Shown here: positions 42,614 through 49,936 of the stretch, piece by piece | Layout of the letters: each line of letters starts with the position of its first letter | How positions within the stretch are numbered: the stretch's first letter is position 1 | Assembly: GCA_023387735.1 (NCBI GenBank) | Contig: JAEWHP010000003.1 | Coordinates: 124,001 to 188,000, forward strand | Origin: Pseudomonadota bacterium | Lineage (GTDB): Bacteria > Pseudomonadota > Alphaproteobacteria > Rhizobiales > Xanthobacteraceae | DNA: 64,000 bases | Reading direction: 5' to 3' | The notes under the pieces: model-generated | What the model was told of the DNA's origin: nothing | Seen by the model: only the letters and a program-made list of their open reading frames with translations | The model's database searches: none | Program-made: the position numbers and the translations under genes

Positions 42614-43312
42614 ATGAAAGCAGGTCCCGACATCGCCGTGGTTGCCTCCCTCGTCGGCGACCCTGCACGTGCGAACATGCTGACCGCGCTGATGACCGGC
42701 CGCGCGCTGACCGCGAGCGAACTGGCACAGCAGGCCGGGATCACGCCGCAGACCGCGAGCTCGCATCTCGCCAAGCTCGAGGCCGGCGGGCTGATCGAGC
42801 CGGAGAAGCAGGGCCGCCATCGCTACTACCGCCTCACCGGCCCAGATGTCGCCGGTGTGCTGGAGGGTCTTGCCGGCCTCGCCGAGCGCGCCGGCCACAC
42901 GCGGGTGCGGACGGGGCCGAAGGAGCCAGCGCTGCGCCGCGCGCGGATCTGCTACGACCATCTTGCCGGCGATCTCGGTGTGCAGATGCTCGACAGCATG
43001 AAGGCGCAGCGGCTGGTCCGGCAAAGCAAGCAGGCGATCGAACTCACTGGCGAGGGCAAGCGCTTCATGGCAAGTGCGCTGCAGATCGATGCCGATGCGC
43101 TGGCCCACCCGCGAAGGCCCGTCTGCAAGGCCTGCCTCGACTGGAGCGAACGGCGCCATCACCTCGCCGGCACGCTGGGCGCTGCCGTCATGAACCGCTT
43201 CACCGAACTGAACTGGGCCGCGCGCGACCCCGCGCCCGGCAGCCGCGTCGTCAATTTCACCCGCACCGGGGAGAAGCGATTTGCGGCGCTGTTCGGCAAC
43301 GGCCCGGAGTGA
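42614..43312 (+). CDS. ArsR-family transcriptional regulator
   Basis: 232 residues. Winged helix-turn-helix in the first 80: VASLVGDPARANMLTALMTG, then LTASELAQQAGITPQTASSH as recognition region and RHRYYRLTG as wing. The C-terminal half (CKACLDWSERRHHLAGTLGA) belongs to the long ArsR/HTH_20 type, and its cysteine pair (VCKACL) could bind a metal or sense redox. Divergent from the NIPSNAP gene, which it probably controls. Confidence 0.92.
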   Translation: MKAGPDIAVVASLVGDPARANMLTALMTGRALTASELAQQAGITPQTASSHLAKLEAGGLIEPEKQGRHRYYRLTGPDVAGVLEGLAGLAERAGHTRVRTGPKEPALRRARICYDHLAGDLGVQMLDSMKAQRLVRQSKQAIELTGEGKRFMASALQIDADALAHPRRPVCKACLDWSERRHHLAGTLGAAVMNRFTELNWAARDPAPGSRVVNFTRTGEKRFAALFGNGPE

Positions 43313-43454
43313 TCCTCCTGCGTTGAACTTTCAAAGCGTCAGCGCAGACCAAGCGAGGCACGCATTTCACGGGGCCGGGCACATTCATGTTCCATTCAGG
43401 TCTGCGTGCTTAGGTTCCATTCGTGCCACCTGACGGCCATCAACGGGAGAAAAT

Positions 43455-43715
43455 ATGAAAAAGCTTTTAGCTGCAGCAGTTTTGGTCGCAGGCACGTTTG
43501 CCAGCTTCAGTGCCGCGAACGCCGCGGGCGGATGTGGCCCCGGCTGGCATCGCGGTCCCTATGGCGGCTGCCAGCCCAATCGCAGGGCCGTGGTGGTTCG
43601 GCCTGCCCCGATCGTCGTGGCTCCGGCGCCGGTCGTCGTGGTGCGGCCCGGCCCGCGCCCGCGCGTGTGCCCCTATGGCACCGTCTGGCGCAATGGACGC
43701 TGCCGCGGCTGGTAA
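43455..43715 (+). CDS. GCG_CRPN-type small exported protein
   Basis: 86 residues. Signal peptide MKKLLAAAVLVAGTFASFSA ending near ANA, then GGCGPGWHRGPYGGCQPNRR, the prefix motif that names the GCG_CRPN family. A Pro/Val repeat follows (VVVRPAPIVVAPAPVVVVRP), then a second cysteine pair (CPYGTVWRNGRCRGW). Exported; role unknown. Followed by a strong terminator. Two GTTCCATTC direct repeats lie at 43389 and 43414 in its promoter region. Confidence 0.85.
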   Translation: MKKLLAAAVLVAGTFASFSAANAAGGCGPGWHRGPYGGCQPNRRAVVVRPAPIVVAPAPVVVVRPGPRPRVCPYGTVWRNGRCRGW

Positions 43716-43734
43716 GCTTCCGGAATTCGACAAG

Positions 43735-43761
43735 AGCCCCGCATGATGCGGGGCTTTTTTT
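43735..43761 (+). terminator. Rho-independent terminator
   Basis: AGCCCCGC / GCGGGGCT stem with ATGAT loop, followed by seven T residues, 20 bases after the GCG_CRPN gene stop. Confidence 0.92.
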
Positions 43762-43853
43762 GTTGGTGCTGGTCGCAGCGATGCCCAGGATCGAATGGTG
43801 CAAAAAGGAAGGCAGGGAATGTACGGCAGCCCCTGCCCTCGATCTGCGCCCGA

Positions 43854-44195
43854 TCACCAGTAACGTCGGCGCCAGTAACGGCGGCGACGGCGCCAGTGGC
43901 GACGACGCCAGCCATAAGGCCTGTACCTGCGGCGGCGCCACCCCCTGCGGCGCCAGCCCCAGTGCCGGCGGCCCCAGCCGCGATGGCGGCCGCGGCCCCA
44001 GCGTACTTCTTCCGGCGTGAGGCGATCGACTTCATCGCCCGATGTCACGGCAGGCTGGGCAGCCGGATTGGCGGGGAGCTTGCCGTCATCAACGAGCGGA
44101 GCCGGCATCAGCGGCGCGGCCTGCGCGCTGGCGGCGAGCGCTGCGCCTCCAGCAAAAAATCCAAGCGCAAATTTCAGAAAGTCCCGCCGTTCCAT
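43854..44195 (-). CDS. Tat-exported protein with Trp/Arg-repeat C-terminus
   Basis: 113 residues. The N-terminus MERRDFLKFALGFFAGGAAL is a clear twin-arginine signal (RRDFLKF) with cleavage near AQA. The middle (DKLPANPAAQP-like linker, then VDRLTPEEVRWGRG) leads into about 48 residues made almost only of R, W, Y, G and H (for example GWGRRHWGWRRRGWRRRRY). Extremely basic and aromatic after export. GAGGAGG precedes the ATG. Function unknown; binding to membrane, nucleic acid or polysaccharide is possible. Confidence 0.82.
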   Translation of the reverse strand: MERRDFLKFALGFFAGGAALAASAQAAPLMPAPLVDDGKLPANPAAQPAVTSGDEVDRLTPEEVRWGRGRHRGWGRRHWGWRRRGWRRRRYRPYGWRRRHWRRRRRYWRRRYW

Positions 44196-44369
44196 CGCAC
44201 CTCCTCCTCGTTTTGGCTGACGCGAGAACGAGAGTGTCGATGCCACGAGATGAATGTCGGCTGAACTCCGCGTTCAGCTTTGTGGCTGCGGTTTGTTGGG
44301 CGCGAGATTCTTGTTTTGACGCGTTTTCTTAACGCGAACCGGCATCCACTTCGCTCGAAAACGCTATGG

Positions 44370-44684
44370 CTACACAACAAGTTCCTCCGCCAGCACCAGC
44401 GACTCGCGCGTGCGCGTCACGTCGGGCCAGTCGCGGTTGAAATCGTCGATCAGGCGCTTCAGGTGCGGCCCCTCCATGGCGCGTTCGAGCGCCGCCTGAT
44501 CGGCAAACTGATACATCGCGTGATGCAGCGATGGTTCGGTGAGGCTCCAGTAGCGCCACGCCTTCACGGCGCCGAACGATTTCACCGCATCCGGCAGATG
44601 CTCGCGCGAATACCAGGCGTCGAACGCCTGGCGTTTTCCCGGATCTGATACGGTGGCGCGAACGACGAAAAAGGCTGCAGGCAT
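44370..44684 (-). CDS. Small dimeric alpha/beta-barrel protein (EthD-like)
   Basis: 104 residues: MPAAFFVVRATVSDPGKRQA, then FDAWYSREHLPDAVKSFGA and HAMYQFADQAALERAM give a ferredoxin-like fold with a conserved histidine (EHLPD), as in EthD/DUF4286-type proteins. Enzymatic or degradative-pathway helper role is possible but not established. Upstream lies half of a family B palindrome. Confidence 0.8.
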   Translation of the reverse strand: MPAAFFVVRATVSDPGKRQAFDAWYSREHLPDAVKSFGAVKAWRYWSLTEPSLHHAMYQFADQAALERAMEGPHLKRLIDDFNRDWPDVTRTRESLVLAEELVV

Positions 44685-44716
44685 TTACGTTCTCCCTCGA
44701 GTTTTGTTTGATGGAT

Positions 44717-44746
44717 GGTGGGCACGCTGCGCTTTGCCCACCCTAC
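44717..44746. repeat. Half of a family B palindrome
   Basis: GGTGGGCACGCTGCGCTTTG followed by CCCACCCTAC, corresponding to the right arm of the family B elements; the left arm is missing. Between the EthD-like gene and the phosphodiesterase gene. Confidence 0.75.
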
Positions 44747-44831
44747 ACGACCAACACAATCTGCAACACGCAACTGTCACATGCTCCGTGATATCAAGGC
44801 GGCGCGCAACGCGTTATCCGAGGACCCTCCC

Positions 44832-46076
44832 ATGCCTGTCCGCCATCGCTCCGTGCTCGCCGCACTACTGTCTGTCGCCACGATGCTGCCCGCCGCGGCG
44901 CAGGATGTCGCCCTGCCGCGCGAGCCGCAGATCGGGCCGCGGCCGTTTTACCTGGTCGACAAGATGAAGGACGGGCCGCTGAAGACGCAGCTTGCGCAGT
45001 GCACCGGCCCCTTCCGCAAGACCGACTTTTCCATCGGACATCGCGGGGCGGCGCTCGAATTTCCGGAGCACACCCGGGAATCCTATATCGCCGCCGCGCG
45101 CATGGGCGCAGGGATCATCGAATGCGATGTGACGTTCACGAAAGACCGCGAGCTGGTCTGCCGCCATTCGCAGTGCGACCTGCACGCCACGACCAACATC
45201 CTGTCGATGCCTTCGCTCGCGGCCAAGTGCACACAGGCGTTCAGCCCGGCCGATCCCGCCACCGGCAAGAAGGCATCGGCCAAATGCTGCACTTCCGACA
45301 TCACGCTCGCCGAATTCAGGACGCTGACGGCGAAGATGGACGGCTTCAACCCGGATGCGAAGACGCCGGAAGAATATCAGAACGGCACGCCGCGCTGGCG
45401 CACTGACCTTTACGCCAACGCCGGCACGCTGATGACGCATGACGAGAGCATCGCGCTGATCAAGAGCCTGCGCGCAAAGTTCACGCCGGAGCTGAAGACG
45501 CCCGAGGTGCCGATGCCGTTCGACGGCGACTACACCCAGGAAAAATACGCAGCCCAGATGCTGGACGCCTACAAGAAGGCCGGCATTCCGCCCGAACAGG
45601 TATTCGCCCAGAGTTTTAATCTCGCCGACGTCCTGTTCTGGATCAAGACCGAGCCGGCGTTCGGCGCGCAGGCCGTCTACCTCGAGGACCGCTACGAGAA
45701 GCAGGGCCTCGATCCCGGCAAGCCCGAGACGTGGAAGCCGTCGATGGCGGAATTGAAAGCGCAAGGCGTAAAAATCCTGGCGCCGCCGATCTGGACCATG
45801 CTGGCGCTGAACGACAACAAGGAAATCGTGCCGTCCGAATACGCCAAGGCTGCGAAGGCCGCCGGCCTCGACCTGATCGGCTGGTCGCTGGAGCGCGACG
45901 GCCCGCTGCACAAGGGCGGCGGTTTCTATCACCGCTCGGTCAAGGGCGCGATCGATCGCGATGGCGACACGCTTACCGTGCTCGACGTGCTCGCAAAGCA
46001 GGTCGGCATCCGCGGCATGTTCTCGGACTGGCCCGCGACGACGACGTTCTATGCGAGCTGCACCGGGATGAAGTGA
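44832..46076 (+). CDS. Periplasmic glycerophosphodiester phosphodiesterase
   Basis: 414 residues with signal peptide (MPVRHRSVLAALLSVATMLP, cleavage near AAA-QD). The GDPD barrel signature is complete: IGHRGAALEFPEHT (catalytic His), IIECDVTFTKDRELVCRHSQ (metal-binding Glu/Asp and second His). An insertion with extra cysteines (KCCTSDITLAEF) follows. It hydrolyses glycerophosphodiesters to glycerol-3-phosphate plus alcohol for phosphate or glycerol supply. GAGGA precedes the ATG. No transporter gene is adjacent. Confidence 0.93.
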   Translation: MPVRHRSVLAALLSVATMLPAAAQDVALPREPQIGPRPFYLVDKMKDGPLKTQLAQCTGPFRKTDFSIGHRGAALEFPEHTRESYIAAARMGAGIIECDVTFTKDRELVCRHSQCDLHATTNILSMPSLAAKCTQAFSPADPATGKKASAKCCTSDITLAEFRTLTAKMDGFNPDAKTPEEYQNGTPRWRTDLYANAGTLMTHDESIALIKSLRAKFTPELKTPEVPMPFDGDYTQEKYAAQMLDAYKKAGIPPEQVFAQSFNLADVLFWIKTEPAFGAQAVYLEDRYEKQGLDPGKPETWKPSMAELKAQGVKILAPPIWTMLALNDNKEIVPSEYAKAAKAAGLDLIGWSLERDGPLHKGGGFYHRSVKGAIDRDGDTLTVLDVLAKQVGIRGMFSDWPATTTFYASCTGMK

Positions 46077-46087
46077 GAGACAGCTTC

Positions 46088-46176
46088 GTAGGGTGGGTTA
46101 GCGAAGCGTAACCCACCAATTTCTCGCGATGCCGTTCGAGCTTTGGTGGGTTACGCCTTCGGCTAACCCACCCTAC
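46088..46176. repeat. Dispersed palindromic element, family B copy 3
   Basis: GTAGGGTGGGTTAGCGAAGC with inverted counterpart GGCTAACCCACCCTAC. GTTAGCG replaces GCAAAGCG, a subtype shared with 49840-49929. Lies between the convergent phosphodiesterase and ftsZ stops. Confidence 0.88.
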
Positions 46177-46187
46177 AAGGCGTCGTC

Positions 46188-47390
46188 TCAATTCGCCTTG
46201 CGGCCGATGAAGGACGGGATATCGATCACCTTTTCCTCGGCCGGGCGCGCAGGCGCGGCGCGGCCGTAGGGATCGAGGCGCTGCGGGGCCGGTATGCGGG
46301 GCGGCAGGCGGGGCGCGGCCTCGAATTGCGGTGGCGGGGCCGCGCGCTCGACCCGGTCGGCGATGCGACGCCGGTCGGTGCTCAGCCTGCCGGCGAGATC
46401 CGTGAGCGAGTTTTCGCCCGGCTGCGGTTGACGCTCCGCACCGAGATTGTCGATACCGGTCGCCACCACGGAGACGCGCACCATGCCCTCGAGCGTTGGA
46501 TCGAAGGTTGCGCCGACGATGATGTTGGCGTCCTTGTCGGCCTCGTCGCGGATGCGCGTCGCGGCTTCGTCGACCTCGAACAGCGTCAGGTCGTTGCCGC
46601 CGGTGATGGAGATGATGAGACCGCTGGCGCGCTTGATCGAGGGGTCCTCGATCAGGGGATTGGAAATCGCGGCCACTGCGGCGTTGAGCACGCGCTTCGG
46701 GCCGGACGCCTCGCCCCTGCCCATCATGGCCTTGCCCTTCTCGCGCATCACCGAGAGCACGTCGGCGAAATCGAGATTGATCAGGCCTTCCTTGACGATG
46801 AGGTCGCTGATGCAGGCCACGCCCGAATACAGCACCTGGTCGGCCATCGCGAAGGCATCGGCGAACGTGGTCTTGTCGCTGGCCACCCGGAACAGATTCT
46901 GGTTCGGGATGATCAGCAGCGTATCGACCGCCTTCAGCAGTTCGGCGATTCCCGCTTCGGCATAGCGCATGCGGCGCTGGCCCTCGAACTGGAACGGTTT
47001 GGTGACGACGCCGATGGTGAGGATGCCAAGGTCACGCGCGGCCCTGGCAATGACGGGTGCAGCACCCGTGCCGGTGCCGCCGCCCATGCCGGCGGTGATG
47101 AACACCATGTGCGCGCCGGCCAGATGATCGCGGACCGTTTCGATGGCCTCTTCGGCTGCAGCGCGCCCCACTTCGGGCTGCGCGCCGGCGCCGAGGCCGC
47201 CGGTCACCTGGGTGCCCAGCTGGATCACGCGCCCGGCCTTCGAGCTGATGAGCGCCTGGGCGTCGGTATTGGCGACGATGAAGTCGACGCCTTCCAGCCC
47301 GGAATCGATCATGTTGTTGACCGCGTTGCCGCCGGCGCCGCCGACCCCGAACACGATAATGCGCGCCCTCAGTTCGTGGATATCGGCCAT
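46188..47390 (-). CDS. ftsZ: Second, short FtsZ-type tubulin GTPase
   Basis: 400 residues. Complete GTPase domain: VFGVGGAGGNAVNNM, the tubulin signature MGGGTGTGAAPVIAR, the T7 loop NLDFADVLSVM and the catalytic DFAD aspartates. The C-terminal tail is about 85 residues, Pro/Arg-rich, and ends EKVIDIPSFIGRKAN, which keeps the FtsA/ZipA-type tail shape. Rhizobial cell-division FtsZ is usually near 590 residues and sits behind ftsQ-ftsA; here no such genes are adjacent, so this is a paralogue. Start MADIHEL chosen because AAGGA lies eight bases before it. Confidence 0.93.
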   Translation of the reverse strand: MADIHELRARIIVFGVGGAGGNAVNNMIDSGLEGVDFIVANTDAQALISSKAGRVIQLGTQVTGGLGAGAQPEVGRAAAEEAIETVRDHLAGAHMVFITAGMGGGTGTGAAPVIARAARDLGILTIGVVTKPFQFEGQRRMRYAEAGIAELLKAVDTLLIIPNQNLFRVASDKTTFADAFAMADQVLYSGVACISDLIVKEGLINLDFADVLSVMREKGKAMMGRGEASGPKRVLNAAVAAISNPLIEDPSIKRASGLIISITGGNDLTLFEVDEAATRIRDEADKDANIIVGATFDPTLEGMVRVSVVATGIDNLGAERQPQPGENSLTDLAGRLSTDRRRIADRVERAAPPPQFEAAPRLPPRIPAPQRLDPYGRAAPARPAEEKVIDIPSFIGRKAN

Positions 47391-47450
47391 GTCAGTCATC
47401 CTTGTCCCACGATTGCTGCACCAGGCTGCGGAAAGTGGGAACAGGGATTG

Positions 47451-47954
47451 TTACCCACGGGCGGCAGCCTTTCGGTCTGCTTCTACCAGAGTCGCGGCCA
47501 GACTACCCAGCCGGCGTGGACCCTGATTGTCGGTCGGCGCCACCGTTCGGGTACCGGCCCGCAGCGCGGCCAGTTCGCCTTCGAGCCGGGCCGTCGTCGC
47601 CTTGGCTGCCGTGGTCTCGGCGGCCGCCTGCACCAACTCGCCGATCAGCCGATCGGCACGCTCGCGCTCGCGTTCGAAATCGGCGCGGTGGCCGGCAGCG
47701 CTGGTTTCGAGCCGGGCGTTCTCCGCCTGCAATGCCTCGATCTGTGCCGCCAGCAGAGCGAGGTTGCCGGCCTGGCGATGGCTTGGCGGATGCGGCGTAT
47801 GCCTGACTTCGGCGAGGTCGATGCTCACGAGCGCCCTGCCTTCGTCCGAAAGCGAGCGCGGCAACCGGAGACGGCGGGCAAGCGAGCGGGCCGCCGCCGG
47901 CGAAATATTGAGGCGGTCGCCGAGGGCAGCATAGGTGAGAAACTCAATACTCAT
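47451..47954 (-). CDS. Helix-turn-helix protein with long coiled coil
   Basis: 167 residues. N-terminus MSIEFLTYAALGDRLNISPA followed by AARSLARRLRLPRS is a MerR/KfrA-like helix-turn-helix. From about residue 62 a coiled coil runs to 130 (LLAAQIEALQAENARLETSA, RADFERERERADRLIGELVQ). Proteins of this plan are met on plasmids and islands as DNA-bound partition or regulatory factors. It lies 60 bases upstream of the short ftsZ on the same strand, so the two may form an operon. GGAG lies before the ATG. Confidence 0.8.
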   Translation of the reverse strand: MSIEFLTYAALGDRLNISPAAARSLARRLRLPRSLSDEGRALVSIDLAEVRHTPHPPSHRQAGNLALLAAQIEALQAENARLETSAAGHRADFERERERADRLIGELVQAAAETTAAKATTARLEGELAALRAGTRTVAPTDNQGPRRLGSLAATLVEADRKAAARG

Positions 47955-48219
47955 CGGCTGTTCTCCTGGAACGACCGGGCGGGAATCGCCTGAAGATGAC
48001 CGGGTAGTGACGACGGAAGGCTAGGCCCGGCATGGTTAATGAATAGTTAACGCGACCGCTGGCAGGCCGCCTGCCACTGGGTTGCGGTCCGGAAAGGCGT
48101 CACAAATCCCTGATAATGTCGGGTGCAGCCCACCCGAAGCAGCCGGCCTGCAAGCCTGGCGGCATTTGGGCCGCCGAAAGCTGGCGCGGGATCAATAGGT
48201 TGCGGTATATTCCGGCATT

Positions 48220-48444
48220 ATGGCCGACACGCCCATGACCAACGAAGAGCTCGCCGACCTGCACCGGTATCTCGCCGAATACCATCGCAGGCTCGCCAGG
48301 GAAGCCGTGCTCGACGTCGTGCAGAATTACCACAACGATCTGGCGCAGCGGTTTGCCGACGAGGCCGCGCTCATTCCAAGACGATCCGCGATCGCCCAAA
48401 GACTGCGTGAAGGCGAGCAGCAGAAGCGCAGCGAGATGGAGTGA
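48220..48444 (+). CDS. Small helical protein, 74 aa
   Basis: Reads MADTPMTNEELADLHRYLAE, then YHRRLAREAVLDVVQNYHND and a basic/acidic helical end. Soluble, all-helical, histidine-containing; no family recognised. A second ATG (MTNEEL) is in frame. Ribosome binding site weak. Stands between the HTH gene and the cupin gene. Confidence 0.6.
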   Translation: MADTPMTNEELADLHRYLAEYHRRLAREAVLDVVQNYHNDLAQRFADEAALIPRRSAIAQRLREGEQQKRSEME

Positions 48445-48565
48445 ACGGCGGCGGCCAACGCTGGCGCTAACAGCACTGCTGACCTCCCTGTCGGCGCAGC
48501 GAGTGTCGGGCTATCATGGCATGGCATCACCACACGATCGGGCTGATGACCCGATGGAGGCCGCC

Positions 48566-48916
48566 ATGAACCAGCCGCAGCCAGTGAAGGACGCCAGCCA
48601 CCTCTACGAAGTCGAGCGTCGCGCCTACCACGCCGAGCGCCCCGGCTTTCGCATTGCGGAGTTGCAGCTCTCACCCAAACAAAAGGTGCCGTGGCACACC
48701 CACACCAATATCTCCGATACGTTCTACGTTCTCGAAGGCCAGATGCGGCTGTTCCTGCAGAATCCAAAAGAGGAAGTGAACCTCAAGCCCGGCGAAGTCT
48801 ATGTCGTCAGGCCGACGCGGCCACATCTCGTCACCAACGGCGGCACGACCTCGCTCACCTTCCTGATCCTGCAAGGCGTTGGTGAATACGATTTCGTGCC
48901 GCTGCTGCCCGGTTAG
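48566..48916 (+). CDS. Cupin-domain protein
   Basis: 116-residue single cupin. Motif 1 PWHTHTNISDTFYVLEGQMR supplies two histidines and a glutamate of the usual metal site; motif 2 PGEVYVVRPTRPHLVTNGG supplies the last histidine. Could be a small dioxygenase, isomerase or binding protein. GGAGG five bases before the ATG fixes the start; an earlier in-frame ATG lacks such a site. Followed by a family B palindrome. Confidence 0.9.
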   Translation: MNQPQPVKDASHLYEVERRAYHAERPGFRIAELQLSPKQKVPWHTHTNISDTFYVLEGQMRLFLQNPKEEVNLKPGEVYVVRPTRPHLVTNGGTTSLTFLILQGVGEYDFVPLLPG

Positions 48917-48920
48917 CTTC

Positions 48921-49006
48921 GTAGGGCGGGTTAGGCGCAGCCGTAACCCGCCGCATCTGTCCGTCAAGGAAGCCACGGCGGATTACGCTACGCTAATCCG
49001 CCCTAC
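48921..49006. repeat. Dispersed palindromic element, family B copy 4
   Basis: GTAGGGCGGGTTAGGCGCAG and its arm GCTACGCTAATCCGCCCTAC, the most diverged full copy (GGCGGG in place of GGTGGG). After the cupin gene. Confidence 0.8.
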
Positions 49007-49200
49007 GCCCTGATTGCTCATGCGAGCACCACGCCGCGCGCAGCCGCGGTGCTCTGGTCCGCATGACGCTGCCACGAGGTCGACCCTCCAGCGCCATGAG
49101 TCGGCCTCTAACCGGCCCGAATTGATTTTGAAGCTGCCGAGCGCCGTCGATCCCGGGCCTGGGGGATACGGTCGATTTTTATCGCCTCGGGGAAGCGGCA

Positions 49201-49821
49201 ATGAAGCAAACCATCATGTGGCTGGCGTTGGGGTTGTTGTTTGCGCTTGGCGTCACCCTCTCGGTCACCGCCGACTCCTACGGTCCATCGGCCACGGCGC
49301 AGACGACAGGCTCAGCAACCCTCGTGCAGCCACCACAGCCTGTCCTCGCGGCGACGGCACGACCCGTCGTCATCGACACGCCACGACCCGTCGTCATTGA
49401 GACGCCACGCCCCGTCGTCGCGGCAAACGCAAAACCGGCCGAGCCGGAGGTTCCCGTTGCCATGCTCGATGACGCGCCGCCAAGATCAAGCATCAGGCCA
49501 GACGCGCTTTCCCGCTGGTACGTCGAATCCGGCGCATCGCAGGCGCCGCGCACGGCCGAGGCGCCGGTCGCGCCCTTGCCGCTCACTCCCGTAGCGGCCG
49601 CGGCCAATGCCACCCAACTCGTGCAAGACGCCAAAGCGGGCATCAAGCCACTGCAAGGCGACGCCCGGCCAGCCAGAAAGCCGAGAGACAGCAACGCGCA
49701 ACTGCCCGGCAAACGGCGAACGACCAACGCCAGGGCATGCGGATCGCAAGGCCGGTTTGCGGATCTGTTGCGACAATTGAAGATCGGCTCGCGCTGCACG
49801 ACCAGGCGATCGGCCGCGTAA
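49201..49821 (+). CDS. Exported or membrane-anchored protein with TPRPVVIE repeats
   Basis: 206 residues. MKQTIMWLALGLLFALGVTL is a signal peptide or anchor. Residues 52-76 hold three copies of an eight-residue unit (ARPVVIDT, PRPVVIET, PRPVVAAN), then a Pro/Ala-rich low-complexity part and a basic C-terminus with two cysteines. Looks like a flexible periplasmic protein; no function. GGGGA seven bases before the ATG supports the start. Confidence 0.68.
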   Translation: MKQTIMWLALGLLFALGVTLSVTADSYGPSATAQTTGSATLVQPPQPVLAATARPVVIDTPRPVVIETPRPVVAANAKPAEPEVPVAMLDDAPPRSSIRPDALSRWYVESGASQAPRTAEAPVAPLPLTPVAAAANATQLVQDAKAGIKPLQGDARPARKPRDSNAQLPGKRRTTNARACGSQGRFADLLRQLKIGSRCTTRRSAA

Positions 49822-49839
49822 GGGCAGCGGGTCAGCATA

Positions 49840-49929
49840 GTAGGGTGGGTTAGCGAAGCGTAACCCACCGCGGTCTCGAAGCGCGGATAGCGCTGCCGGT
49901 GGGTTACGGCTTCGCCTAACCCACCCTAC
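49840..49929. repeat. Dispersed palindromic element, family B copy 5
   Basis: GTAGGGTGGGTTAGCGAAGC at one end and GGCTTCGCCTAACCCACCCT (then AC) at the other. Same subtype as 46088-46176. Between the exported repeat protein and the carboxylase gene. Confidence 0.88.
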
Positions 49930-49936
49930 GCACCTT

